Of a stretch of DNA of 64,000 bases, positions 47,593 to 59,600 are shown piece after piece. The stretch spans positions 1 through 64,000 of the forward strand of contig CAXKVR010000217.1 of the NCBI GenBank assembly GCA_964058845.1. The letters run 5' to 3'. The position numbers and the translations under genes were made by a program. A model generated the notes under the pieces. The model was given only the letters and a program-made list of their open reading frames with translations, was not told the DNA's origin and ran no database searches. Origin of the DNA: Carex sylvatica. Lineage: Eukaryota; Streptophyta; Magnoliopsida; Poales; Cyperaceae. How positions within the stretch are numbered: position 1 is the stretch's first letter; every line of letters begins with the position of its first letter.

Positions 47593-48542
47593 ATAATTTG
47601 CATTTCATTCATAATTATAAATACAATGGCTAAATAAATTAATAATTAATTTGTACATAATTCATTCTAATTACATGATTTCTAAATATTAATTATTGGT
47701 TTTATTATAGTAATGAATATGTGATTCGAAAATGTGTTTGTGAATTCATTCCCTTTTATTAGGACGTAAAATGAATCCGTCCATAATTTCAAAAACATAA
47801 GATGACTTAAGATCAACAATTTTATTATAAGAGGCCGCGAAACACATTTATTGTACGAGTTATCTCCGTTTTATTGTTTTGTCACCGTCTTCTCAATCAC
47901 AACAGATTATAAATTTTCATAAGCTGGTGATCCAAACGATATTTCTCCAGCAAAATCTAAACAAGCCTCTTAACCAAATTCATCGAGAAAGTTTTTCTCA
48001 AAAACAATCTCTAATGATTATATTATTTTTTAATTAAAACCAACCACGGATCAACGGCCCAGATTCATTTGATGAATAGTCCATATTAAATGGAGCGGAC
48101 TATGGTGTGTTTTGAACGACAACTCAACACATCCATTTAAAAGACGCCACGACACCGGAGAATAAAATATATTAAATCACCCGTATTCTGTATCAGAAAG
48201 AAGGGACCACACCGAATAACACGCCTTCTGACGGATCTGATTTTCACAAAATATGGACTTATATACGGTTGACAACACGCAACAGATATATAAGGGCCCA
48301 ATTTACTGATCAACGAATGTGATGAATTGACAGACAGCCCAGATGTCGTCTGAACAGATGAGCTCGTGCACTCGGATAATTTATACGTGCTAAAGGATAA
48401 CAAAATCATTTATGAAAGAAGTGTACTTTGAATACATTGAAATGCATGCGTTCAGATTTTAAATCCAAAAAAAATATTTAAATTAAGTTCGAACGAATAT
48501 GTCTGAAAATCTAAGCACTTGGGTCCATACAAATTTTTTAAA
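47593..48542. other. Intergenic sequence left of the MuDR-like element
   Basis: No gene is recognised. The last ~150 bases (48397-48542) match 1263-1303 joined to 1697-1815, so they belong to a dispersed repeat. This copy lacks the hAT MITE found at 1304-1688. Confidence 0.6.
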
Positions 48543-48545
48543 GCC
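48397..48545. repeat. Dispersed repeat, empty-site copy
   Basis: The segment contains GAATACATTGAAATGCATGC, GTTCAGAT and CTAAGCACTTGGGTCCA, in the same order as near 1700-1790. GAAGTGTA occurs once here, while the other copy has GAAGTGTC on both sides of a 385-bp MITE. Confidence 0.75.
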
Positions 48546-48552
48546 TTTTGGT

Positions 48553-48775
48553 CGGCCATTTTTATTAATACCCCTCCAAAAAAAGAAAATTTTAAAAATA
48601 ACCTTGCATTTAATTTTTTTTTATTCATGCCCTGACTGTCAGGTCCATGGGCGGCCCAAATTCCTCATGAAGCGCCAGATCCAGGGGCGGGTCATAAGCA
48701 CAGTGGGGCGCCACACCCACGGGCGGTTCAAATCTCATGTGGGGCACCCCCCCCCCCCCCCCATGGGCGGTCCAA
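48553..48775. repeat. Left TIR of the MuDR-like element
   Basis: Landmarks shared with the right end are TTTATTCATG, GACTGTCAGGT, ATGGGCGGCCCAAATTC, AAGCGCC and the ATGTGGGGC block. A run of 16 C (48747-48762) stands where the right TIR has a G-rich run. Confidence 0.85.
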
Positions 48776-49029
48776 ATGACCCCTTTTTATCCCACCCGAA
48801 CCTTTCCTCTCCTTCTCTCTGCCTCTTCCCCTCCGCTCCAAAACAGAAGAGAAAAAACAGAGGCTGCCACCCAACCCCTGCCTCCCCTCTCCCTCTCATT
48901 CTCTCCTTTCCCTCGAGCCGCTTCACCGAGCCGCTGCACCGAGCACCACCACTGCCTCTGCACCGAGCTTCTCTTGAGTGTAATTTTTTTTTCGATTCAT
49001 TAAGTTTTCAATTTAGGGTTAGAGTTAGG
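48776..49029. other. Left subterminal region of the MuDR-like element
   Basis: It is pyrimidine-rich (CTCTCCTTCTCTCTGCCTC) and probably holds the PMD promoter and leader, since the right subterminal region mirrors it. An open frame across it (48499-49047) is low-complexity and not credible as a gene. It ends in TTTAGGGTTAGAGTTAGGG-like sequence at the LTR insertion site. Confidence 0.5.
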
Positions 49030-49034
49030 GTTAG

Positions 49035-51609
49035 TGTGACATTATGATAACGTAGGGAAATATTTTTATACTGACTAATTGAGTTAAGGCGTCAAGAATC
49101 GAATTATAAATATAGAAAAACGGTCCAGTGCGGATGGATGACCCGCACTGCGGGTGGCTTCACCCGCACTGTGACAAGTTCCTTAATAAACGGCTACAAT
49201 TTCCTCTGGGTGCGGATGGTGGTGCGGATGGGCACACGCACTGCGGGTGAGTTCTGTACTCTTCTGAAAATTTCGCTAAGTACTGAATGCGGATGGGAGC
49301 ATCCGCACTGGCCTCAGTGCGTCCGCACTAGGCTCGGACATTTTTCTGTGCTGTGAGTGCGGCTGGACGGATCCGCAGTGCGGATGATTGATCCGCACTG
49401 GGGTGTGTGTTTGTTATTTGCGCAGTGAATGCGGCTGGATCGATCCGCAGTGCGGATGAGTGATCCGCACTGGGGTGTATTATGTGCTATTTTTGATATT
49501 TTTGAGGGACTTATGAGCAAAATGGACCAAATAACCTTTCTCTTCCTCTTTTTAATAAATAAAAATATTACATAAGGGCCTATTTGTAATAAATATTTTC
49601 AAGTTGTTAATAACTAAAAGTTGGAGGGTTTATTTGCAAAATACCAATTAATAAATCAAAACCTTTCTTCTTCCTTTCATTTCCACCGAAAAATTGAAAG
49701 AATTTTTACGGGAGTTTAGGGCTAGCCGAAGCAAAAAGGGAAAGAGAGAGAGAGAGAGAAATTGAGCGCGGAAACTGATCGAACTGACCGGAAAATCGAG
49801 ATTCGAGCTGAATTGACGATCCTTGATCGAATAGAAAGCTTCAATTTGGTATATATTTCTCCCTGGTAATTTCTTGAAAAACCCTAATTTATTCGAGTTA
49901 TTCGATTTGTCATGATTTCGGTTGAAATTTGTGATTAGGGTTTCATAATCGAGTTCTAGCTCGATTAGTTGTTAATTTGTGATAATTGATACGATTTATC
50001 TTCCTTTTCTCTTGGAAACCCTAATTTTATTTGATTTGTTATATTTTGGTGAAATTCGAATTCGAATTTGATTTGAAACGTTATAACTCGATAATCGAAT
50101 TGATTTGCTTGTGGAATTTGGAATTGAACTAGGGTTTTGGGGTTGGATTGAAATGGAAAGGAATTATGATAGTTTCATGTGAAACTCTGGAAATTATTGG
50201 AATTAATCGAGTTATAACTTCGTTAAAACCTATCGGATATTAATCGAACGCGTTAATCGAATTTAACGTGTAAAATAGGTGGTAATCATACGAGGCAAAG
50301 GATTTATGGGTCGTTCGAGACGCCTGAGCCTTAGTCGAGCGTGCTATTACTCAGGTGCGGGGTTTCTGGACTTGTTTGATATTTTCTATTCAGAAATTAA
50401 ACTGTGTTTTGATTCATGTAATTAAACTGTGTTTCGATTCATATGCATTGCATTGCCCAAATAAAGTGAAACTCGAATTGTTTAAATCTGATTGATTTGC
50501 ATGCTGGTATGGTTATTATTTGTGTTGATCTGAATGATCTGATTTTGGAATTAAAGTCACCGTGCTTTATATCACCATCGGTTGGTGGATATGGTATTAT
50601 GGTCATCCACCGTGATGACGTCACCCAGGGGGTGAATCCGGATTTGTCAAGTCTGTGCACGGACTGTGACGCTCAGTGTTCTAAAGCTTTAGATCGTCTG
50701 GCTCTCGGCAGTTCTCAGTACCGGTTGGGACGAGGGGTAAGTGACTTTGTATTATGATTTGGTTATGGGTGACTGTGTATCGGAGGCATTACCCAGGGGG
50801 TATGCGTTTGGATGGTCATTTGGATTTATATGGATTTTCCGGATATGAATTGGAACCAGACTTTTAATTAAACAGTTAAGCCTGTAACTACAGATGAGTG
50901 TCATGAGAAAAGGTTTTACCTGGCGCAGTCGTCTGTAGGTGTCTGTAACCCTACAGATGAATGGGAACAAATTGGGGTCCAGTTTGGTGGAACATCTGTA
51001 GTTACTACCAGATATTCTGAAATCGAGTTAAACCAAATATTGTGTGCTTGAATTTCATCTTGGCAATTCCTGAACTGTGATTTCATTTGGATATATGTTG
51101 TCGGGTTTGTGCATTCATGTTTATATATGATTATAAACTGATTTGAGCTTTATTTGTGTTTACTTTTTGAATATAATCTTTGATTGCAAGTCCAGGGACG
51201 ATTTGTGGCAATTTATCGCACTGAGAATTCAATTCTCATCCCCTCTTTTGGGTTAATTTTTCAGGTACCGGTTCGGCGGATCCGAGAGAGACACGAGGTC
51301 GGTAGGCCTGGTTTTCACCGCTGCTTAGCTGTCTGGTATTGTGACTAGAGACATGTATAGATTTATGTTTTGATTGTATATATATGTGTTCTCTATGTCA
51401 TTTGGTGATACGTATCCATCGAGATACGGATTTTGTATGATATTACCTGACCAGTTGGGATTTATGAACTGTTTTTCTTAGTTATTTGTTTGTTTGGTTG
51501 GTTGTGTTTTACTTTCTATTATATCGTACTTGCCTTGTAGGCATACGGGCAACCGTATGTCTACGGCAGGAGGCACCCGTCACGCCTCGTGGGGCCGCGG
51601 GGTGTGACA
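49035..51609 (+). mobile_element. Solo LTR C (Ty3/Tekay-like), plus orientation
   Basis: It starts TGTGACATTATGATAACGTA, ends GCGGGGTGTGACA and is flanked by a perfect 5-bp duplication GTTAG (49030-49034 and 51610-51614). Its first ~110 bp match the minus-strand LTR start of the intact Tekay element (ATACTGACTAATTGAG, AATCGAATTATAAATATAG). It carries a GTGCGG hairpin cluster (49127-49475) and a CAGATGAG...CATCTGTAG pair (50885-51005). No internal domain is present. Confidence 0.88.
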
Positions 51610-51614
51610 GTTAG

Positions 51615-52962
51615 GGTTAGGGTTTTGGTTTGAATTAGTTCAATTGATGAATTGTGGCTCGATAATGGTTGAATTAGTTCAATTAGAGTTGTTTCGAATT
51701 TGTTGAATTGCTCGAATTTGTTGAATTGCTCGAATTAGTTGAATTGCTCGAATTAGTTGAATTGCTCGAATTAGTTGAATTGGTCGAATTAGTTGAAATG
51801 CCTGAATTGGTCGAATTGAATGTGATATGGTTATTATGGTAAAATTATTATGGTTATTATAGTGATATGGTTGTATTGTTCAAGCAATCGAATTGGTTAA
51901 AAAAATTATTATGGTGAAATTACTTGAAGTTTTTGGATGTGATATGGTTATTTAGGGTTTATGATTGTGAATTGTGAATTGCTTAAAAATGTAGGGTTTA
52001 TTGTTCAATTTAGGGTTATTACGGTTCAATTGCTTGAATTATTTAAAAATTTAGAGTTAGGGTTTATGGTTTAGAAAATTTAGGGTTGAGGGATGTTTGA
52101 AGTTAGTTGACGAAATACATGTCTATATCGATACAAATTAATTTCAAGTAAAACAAATCATTTTGAAATATATCAAAAGTTGTTTAAAAATTACATATTT
52201 TTTTTCCAAGTAAATTGCATGTTTTTCAAATTTATTGCAAAATTTTGTATCCATTTTGAGATTGTTTATTTAAATTATTGCATGCATTTTGAATGTAAAT
52301 CTAATTATATGATTTGCAAAAGATAATGTTCAATTTTATTGGAAATAAAACAGATATTGTATGTTTTTGTAGTTTTATTTTTTTATAGAATAATTAATAC
52401 ATTCTAGCATAATTTCACTAGTATTTAATTGATAAGCATCAACATGTAACTTGTTAATTTATAATTATACAATTATAAGTTATAAAAATAGATCATTTCT
52501 CTACTTTTGACACTTATACAAGCATATACAATAAGTTTTATTTTAAAAAGTAAATTTTACAATAATTTTTATATTAATTATATAATTAATATGTTACATT
52601 CTTAATATATTAAATACTTATTATAATAATATTATATAATTTGTATATTTTGATTAATAATTATTATATAATTTTTATATTAATTATATAATTAATATGT
52701 TATATTCTTAATATATTTAATAATTATTATAATAATAATATAATATATTATAGTTATTGTATAATCATTGAATATATTAATATCATACAATTAGGAGTTT
52801 ATTATAAATAATTAACCATTTTATAGTTTCAATTGCTTGAATTTGCAGTTGAATTAGGGTTTGAATTTGGTTGAAAATATTTAGAAATTGTTTAAAATTA
52901 CGAATAAATTTTAATTTTCTTAAGTTGTTATTGATTAATATATATTTTTTGGTTAATGTAGT
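51615..52962. other. AT-rich leader region of the PMD gene
   Basis: It consists of TTAGGGTTTTGG-like sequence, an 18-bp tandem repeat (listed separately), then very AT-rich DNA to the PMD start codon. No coding sequence is visible. Confidence 0.5.
51694..51805. repeat. 18-bp tandem repeat GAATTGCTCGAATTAGTT
   Basis: About six units run from 51694 to 51805 with minor changes (TTTG for TTAG, GGTC for GCTC). Confidence 0.85.
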
Positions 52963-55900
52963 ATGCCCAGGTCTAGACGGTGGGGAGTACGACCTGAGCT
53001 TGCAGCGGGTCCAGCTGAAGCTGGTCCAGGTGATGTTGATCCGACTGGAGCAGGCACGTCGTCGGTTGATCCGACTGGAGAGGGGCCATCGTCATATGAG
53101 GATACAACTGGCATAGGATTTGAGGATCCGATTGGAGTGGGTTCGTCATCTCAGGCCAGTTTTACAGATGGCGTGCATGATCCTGACACATTTAGTCCTC
53201 TTCTATGGACCCATCATGCTAAGCACCGCGTCTCATTGGCATCTCTTGAGGTACGTGATTTTTTATACTTACTGTAAATAATATTAAAAAAATGACACAA
53301 TTTGAGTTTGACAAATTGATAATAAATACAGGATGATGTCATGCTTACGGTGAGGCACCGTAGGTCTGAGATTATATTCGTTCCCCTATAAAGAAATGCA
53401 ACGATACCTCTTGAATCTTGGGTTGTATTAGCTTGCCACCATGCCGCAAAGTAAGATCGATCAGTCTCTGATGCATGGTCTAGCGGAGAGATGGTGACCG
53501 GAGACCCATACATTTCATCTCCCGGTCGGGGAGATGACAGTCATCCTTGGTGATGTGAGCACCTTATGGGGTTTACGTATCGATGGCGACCCCATAGGTG
53601 GCATCTCAGACCATCCAGAGCTGCAGAGGATGATACCAGAGTTGTTAGGGTGTGATCCGAAAAATCTGCAGAAGAAATATAAGAAGAAGAAGGGGGAGGA
53701 GGAGGAGTTCTGGTATTCTGGGTACTGTATTTCTCTAAAGGCACTCTGGACTCACTTCTTCCAGAATCAGATATTTCCTGAGATTACTGACATTGAGGCG
53801 GTCAGGAGATACCATCACACTTTTTAAAGTAAGTTAGTAGTTCATCAATAAATCTCAATTATTTATATTGATTATTTTCTATTGCAGGTATGCTAGGGCA
53901 TATGTGCTGGATTTATGTGGTGCTATCATGTTCGAGGATTCCAGCGGTGACGCGGTTCCGATTATGTATCTCTCCCTGCTGAGGAACATAGAGAATGAAT
54001 CGAGTTGGAATTGGGGTGGAGCTATTCTCGCTCACTTATACAGAGGCCTGTGTCATGCTTGTCTGGTAAGTCTGAATTAATATACGTTGTTATTGAAGGT
54101 TGGATAAGAAGCACCGAGTTCTTATTTTAAGTTAAATTTTCAGGTGAAGAATAGACAGATTTTTGTACCTCTTCTTCTGCTCCAGCATTGGTTGTGGTCA
54201 CATATACTCGTAAACCGGCCAGTTAAACCATTGCCATATCCCAATGGAGAGTTCCTGACCCAGACAGATGCCCTACGTACAGTGCCATATCGGGGCAGTC
54301 ATCAGAGTTATGAAGAGACAGGAAGGGGAGTTTCTTATGTCCGGGATCAGCCCCAGATTCTCCGAGATGCGAAAATCGACTGGTTTCCGTATCGTGCATT
54401 CTATCGTGCATCCCTTATGAGCTGACTAACATTAGATTCAGAGCAGATACGACTATGGTATTATTGGGGACCGGTCGTTTGTTACTGGATAATGGAGTAC
54501 CACTATCCGGATCGTGTATCTCGACAGTTTGCCTTAGATGCTTTCATCTCGGAGTACCCGCTGATGGGTAAGGATGATACTGAAAAGTTCCACAAGTAAG
54601 TATCTACTTAATTTCATTATCACTTTAATAATGCCATCGTTTACATCTTTTCTAATTAATTGTGCCTGCAGTACGGCACACATTAAGAGCAAAGTCGACT
54701 GGAGCCAGCACTTCATCTTGGAGTACGACCGGGCTCGACATCCGGAGCAGCACTTATGGAGTCCGCCATCAGCTGCATCGTTGGGTGCTGGTCCCGGGGA
54801 TTTGAGATATGACGTATGGTTCCAGAAATGGGGCATGTCGTCAGTCTACCTTATGGGCCATTATGGCGACATCCTTTGACGCAGACTGATGGATTCATCT
54901 AGCAAGTACATGCCTTGGGGTCCGATAAATGCTCGTGCAGTAAGTACAATTGAAACATACTTTAATTAAAAATTTCAAATTTTAATTACTTACTGTTGTA
55001 ATAATTATATTGTGTGCATCTGTTGACAGCTGTGAGAGGAGTTGGACACAGCCTGGCGTGCATGACGAGGGATGCTTGGCGGTATATAAGATGCCAAATG
55101 CTCGAGCACACTGCACCAATCGTGGAGACAGGCAGTTTTGAAGGTCGCCTCGTTGGAATGCTGCGCGATTCTGGGGAGAACATGAATTGGCGGGAGATAA
55201 ATAAGGCATCGCGAAATCCGAATTATCAGCCGGAGGCCATCTACGCTCATGATATGCCGCCACCTCCTGCAGGTATTTACATGTTAATATTAAAAGTAGG
55301 ACACACACAATGATTTTATTTTCACCGAATTGTTTGTTGTAACTTACTTAACTTTCAATAATGTAGATGATGACTCGGGTTGAGCGTTCCACCACTGGGT
55401 GTTGAATACGCAAGGATGAGGCGCTTACAGAAATAAATATGAAGTTCCGATAGAGCTTGGCCCGGCCAGTTACCGTTTTATATTATTGATTACTGAGTCA
55501 TTTGTATGTAGAAAAACTGACATTATTTTAATTTAGGATGGAGTACCTCGTTGGAATGCCGAGCCTAGTTTTAGCATGGATGAGCTGCCCCCGTTCGATA
55601 CAGATGCTGAGGACATTGGCTCCCATAGACCATGATATGGAGTGGAGATGGACCACGACTACGAGGCTGGTGGGAGTGCATCTCAGACTGCAGATGGCTT
55701 TGTCTCTGCATTATTTGGTACACCGCTTCCTGCCATGTATGCTGCAAGCTGGGAGAAAGATCCATGGGAGCTGCGTACAGGCTCGGCACCCGCAGAGTCA
55801 GCTGGTCCATTTGATCAATGGACAGTCGGTACAGGTACGAATCACATGTATATGGGAGAGGAGGATGAGGATATAGGGGAGGAGGATTTAGGAGATGCGA

Positions 55901-56001
55901 GTCCGCAGAGGCTGACACAGAGGTTCGTGCAGCCGCACAGGGATAACAAAGGCATAGCGGCTCGTAGGTTGTCTCCCTCCGGAAGGAAACGACGAGGATG
56001 A
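52963..56001 (+). pseudogene. Plant mobile domain (PMD) gene in the mudrB position
   Basis: Exons placed by splice signals and homology are 52963-53250 (96 codons, DPTG repeats, then FSPLLWTHHAKHRVS), 53332-~53828 (LMHGLAERW, PETHTFHLPVGEMT, VSTLWGLRIDGDP), 53888-54065 (YARAYVLDLCG, SSGDAVPIMYLSLL, WNWGGAILAHLYRGL), 54144-54595 (WFPYRAFYRASL, WIMEYHYPDRVSRQFALD), 54672-54939, 55030-55272, an unclear one near 55367, and 55537-56001. The last exon ends in an acidic stretch (EEDEDIGEEDLGD) and a basic tail (RRLSPSGRKRRG), a likely nuclear signal. The PMD is found in Arabidopsis MAIN/MAIL1 and in transposons. In-frame stops are TAG 53429, TGA 53495, TGA 54423, TGA 54877 and TGA 55633, plus a frameshift near 53396 and a doubtful end of exon 2. 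Each stop is one C-to-T change from Gln or Arg. Confidence 0.82.
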
Positions 56002-56260
56002 TTGCAGAGTTTTTTAATTGTGATATAGTTTTGACTGTAGTATTTTGAGTTTGAGACTGTTGTGTTATATGTTTGTGATTGTGTTGGCATTATGATATCT
56101 TTTTATTATTATTTATGACTGTATGACTGTAGTATTTTGACTTTGGGACTGTAGTATTATATGTTTGAGACTGCAGTTTTTTTTTTCATGTTGACTTTTA
56201 TATTGTTTCACCTCCCTGCCATCTCCGAATTTAACTATTTTTGTTTTGTTGTTGAACAGG
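56002..56260. other. Region between the PMD gene and the small frame
   Basis: It holds T-rich sequence with repeated TGACTGTAGTATTTTGA-like words. It is probably the PMD 3' UTR and ends in a possible splice acceptor (GTTGAACAG) before the small frame. Confidence 0.4.
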
Positions 56261-56524
56261 ATGGACAATAAAAAAAGAGGTACTGAGCATTCCAAGTGTC
56301 ACTGTAATTGCATACTTCTTTTGAAAAGACTTGGTGTCGAATTACCTACTGAAAATCCCTCTATTTCTGACGATGACTTTCTGGAATATCCATATTTGAA
56401 AAAAAATTTAATGAAAATTTGTGTACTGGTAAGGCGAGCACATCGTCGGGTGTCACTAATGGAAAATCGACTGCTAACAAGCCGGCGGCTGATAAGAAGT
56501 ACGGTTTTAAATTCATCAATGTAG
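56261..56524 (+). CDS. Small uncharacterised frame with Cys cluster, 87 aa
   Basis: ATG at 56261 opens an 87-codon frame between the two MULE genes. I do not recognise it. It starts MDNKKRGTEHSKCHCNC, with a C-x-C-x-C cluster, then a short hydrophobic stretch, an acidic SDDDF segment, and a basic C-terminal part (RRAHRRV, RRLIRS). A possible acceptor (GAACAG) just upstream and a possible donor (CTGGTAAGG near 56428) mean it may be an exon of a longer transcript, perhaps an alternative 3' end of the PMD gene. It could equally be chance. Absence of stops in a neighbourhood full of them is mild support. Confidence 0.35.
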   Translation: MDNKKRGTEHSKCHCNCILLLKRLGVELPTENPSISDDDFLEYPYLKKNLMKICVLVRRAHRRVSLMENRLLTSRRLIRSTVLNSSM

Positions 56525-56685
56525 TTTTTATGTTGTAAGATATTTTTTAATGTATCTTATAATCTTGTGTGACAATTAAATTATCACAACTTTGTGCTGA
56601 GTTAGTCTAAAATAGTTCAACAATACAATTAAAGCACAACAATACACTTACAGTTGAACAATACAATTAAAGTTTATAACTTAGT

Positions 56686-59600
56686 TTACACTAGCAAAAG
56701 AGTAAGTTTATCTGCCCCGACGCCCGAATAAACCAAAAAATGACTAGATTTTCTTGTACCAGCAGCAGGTGCGGCATAACTTGTAGATGCTTGGCTCGCA
56801 GGAGGGTGGAGTTGTGTTCTACTAGTTGCTTCAGCAACAACTCTAACATTTTCTCTTTCATTGTCTGCGTTTATGGCATCTGAACATAATAATACAGTTC
56901 AGTTATTACTATAATAAAATCATAAATTAATAAAACATAACTGCAATGCATCTGAACATTAAAAAAAAAACATACCTGCCGTGCGCCTGTCAGAAACAGA
57001 ACGACGAGCTCGATTTCCCAACGGCCGCCTACCACCCATCTCATCCATGGTCATTACAACATGCTTGTGTCTCCTCCTCCCTTTTCTTATCCATCCTTCT
57101 AAATGGAGTATTCTATCACCGACATATGCAGGTCACTCATGCTGATCGAGATAAGAATGGAAAGATCCACCCCAAGGGGAAGTAAGGTAATCGGTACGAT
57201 AAATGTCAGCAACATAGTAGCCCTCACAGTAGTTCCTCACTCGGCATACCGCCATCACGTGACTACAGGGTATGTGACTTAGTTGGGGTCCTTGGCATGT
57301 ACAGGTTACTGCCCTGGCATCTCCGAATTTAACCACGTACTTGCAAGCCCTCTTCACAAACTCTATAGTGTCATCTGGTTTGCGGCTGGTAGGAACATAT
57401 TCATTTGGATTTTGCACTTCGAATCATGTACCAGCATTACCCATCGGGATCACGTTCATAGTTGCACCTTTGTCCCTGTGTTATTTTAGTTTCTCCTCCA
57501 CCCTTGTTGGAAATGACTGGTTCATCCTTATTAATTCTGTGGCCTTAGCACGCCATTCTTGAAACTAGGCATTTAACTTGTAGAATGTGTCTTCTACAAC
57601 TGCCGGCACAGGCAACATCTGGCTCTGCTTGAAGACTGCATTTAGCGACTCCGACCCGTTGGTGGTCATAATTCCCCAACGCCAACCTCCATCACGAGAT
57701 TAATATATTTTCTTGTATTATGGATCTTCGTTTACATCTCTAGGATTATTTTTGCCCACCTTCATTAAGTAGATATTTGTCTTTGGCATGTACTAAAAAA
57801 AATAAGAAAATAAAATAATATAAGTAAATAATTGTACTAAAAAAACAGTCTTCGAAAAATACAATAATATATGTAAACAATTGAAATACATATACCTTTG
57901 CAAAATTTCTAGTCATCTCTACCACCCTTTTCGGCTTTTTCTTTCTGCAATTTTGTCTAAATGTTTCTAGAACCCACTTGTCATTTCCGGTTGCCTTGGA
58001 AAGGTTCTCTGCAACGTGTTGCATACACAACCTGTGCACACATTGCCCAATATGCGTTGACCAACCGTAATCTTCACGATCAAAAACATATTTTATTTCT
58101 CTGTGCTGGTCTGATATCACACAGAAAATTTTTTCTTCCCCAATCACCCGTCTTCTTAAAAACTGCATAAAGAATCCCCAGTTCTCACCATTCTCTTTCT
58201 GAACAATTGCAAAGGCCAAAGGCAACAACTGGTTCTCAGCATCATATGCACATGCTATCAGTAACCTCCCCTCATAACGGCCAGATATGAAGCATGCATC
58301 AATGCTGATAACGGGTCTGATGTATGGCACAGCTTGGATACAAGCACCAAAAGCCCATGATATGCCCTTGAATTGTTGGGCTCCCTCTATTAGCACTCCC
58401 TCCTTATCAAAAAAGGGGCCATGCCACTGCTCATATACAGTTCCGACATTTGTACTTACCATGGCCTGGAGCAATGGTGCCAGATAGCCATATGAATCCT
58501 TCCAACTACCAAATATTCTACAAATGGCAAGTTCGTGACCTCTCCATAGCCTGTTGTATTTTGGTGTTACATATTTGTATTTGTGTCTGACGGTTCTAGC
58601 CACCGCCTTGATGCTCATAGATGGGTCCTCCTTAATGTCTTCCTCAATTGCATCGGCAATTAATGATGCCGTCAGCTGTGAATGGTTTGTCCTTGTAGAT
58701 GCAGACTTGCATGTAAGGGGTGGTTCACATTTCTTAATCATCCATGCTTTTCCTGAATCCGCAGGGGTTGCAAAAAGGTGAAACTCGCACCGCATGTGAG
58801 TTTTACATAGCACAACTAACATTGTTCGGTCCCTTTTGTGCATTTTACATTCCCAGTTGCCGTGAACATGAGTCTCATAGATTTTTTTTATAAGTTCATC
58901 TATGTTGGTATAAAGTTGCCCCGAGGCAAGTTCATCATTGTATACAACACGAGGGTCAAAATAAGTAATGTCTGCCTCTTCAAAAGCTGTGGTATCGTTG
59001 AATGTGGCAACATGATGCTTATTTCCCCGACCTCTAATCGAAAATTTTTCTTCTCTGGATAAACCTGGTACATTTGCATCGCCATCTGATAAGTCATCAG
59101 ATTCCCATATCCCTTCGTATTCATCTCCCGTTTCCATTTCATTTTCTGGTATGGTATCAGCATCAACATCAATACCAATATCAGTTCAATTAACGGGTAC
59201 CGGTCCTGACTCTTCAATATTTTCCGGAGAGTTGTGGTGGTACCCTTGGTTGTCATAAAGGGAGTGGTGGTGGTATCCCTGGTTGTCATAAGAGGAGTGG
59301 TGGTGGTATCTCGGGTTGTCATAAGGGGAGTGGTGGTGGTACCATTGGTTGTCATAAGGGGAGTGGTGGTGGTACCCCTCGTTGTCATAAGGGGAGTGGT
59401 GGTGGTACCCCTGGTTGTCATAAGAGGAGTGGTGGTGGTACCCCTGGTTGTCATAACCCGAATTGTCATAACCTGAAGGTCCATCCCCAGCCACACTAGA
59501 AGGTTCAGCCCCAGCACGGGGAACCCTATTTGAATATATGTCCATTATCGAGACCCCACTAGACTCAAATTTAGTGTACACAACTCTCCATAAATTTGCA

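Noticed and set aside
48499..49047. 182-codon open frame across the left TIR
   Set aside because: It consists of poly-C, pyrimidine-rich low-complexity sequence and the TIR itself, and runs into the solo LTR.
53214..53513. 99-codon minus-strand frame opposite PMD exons
   Set aside because: It crosses an intron and exon of the PMD gene on the other strand and has no homology of its own.
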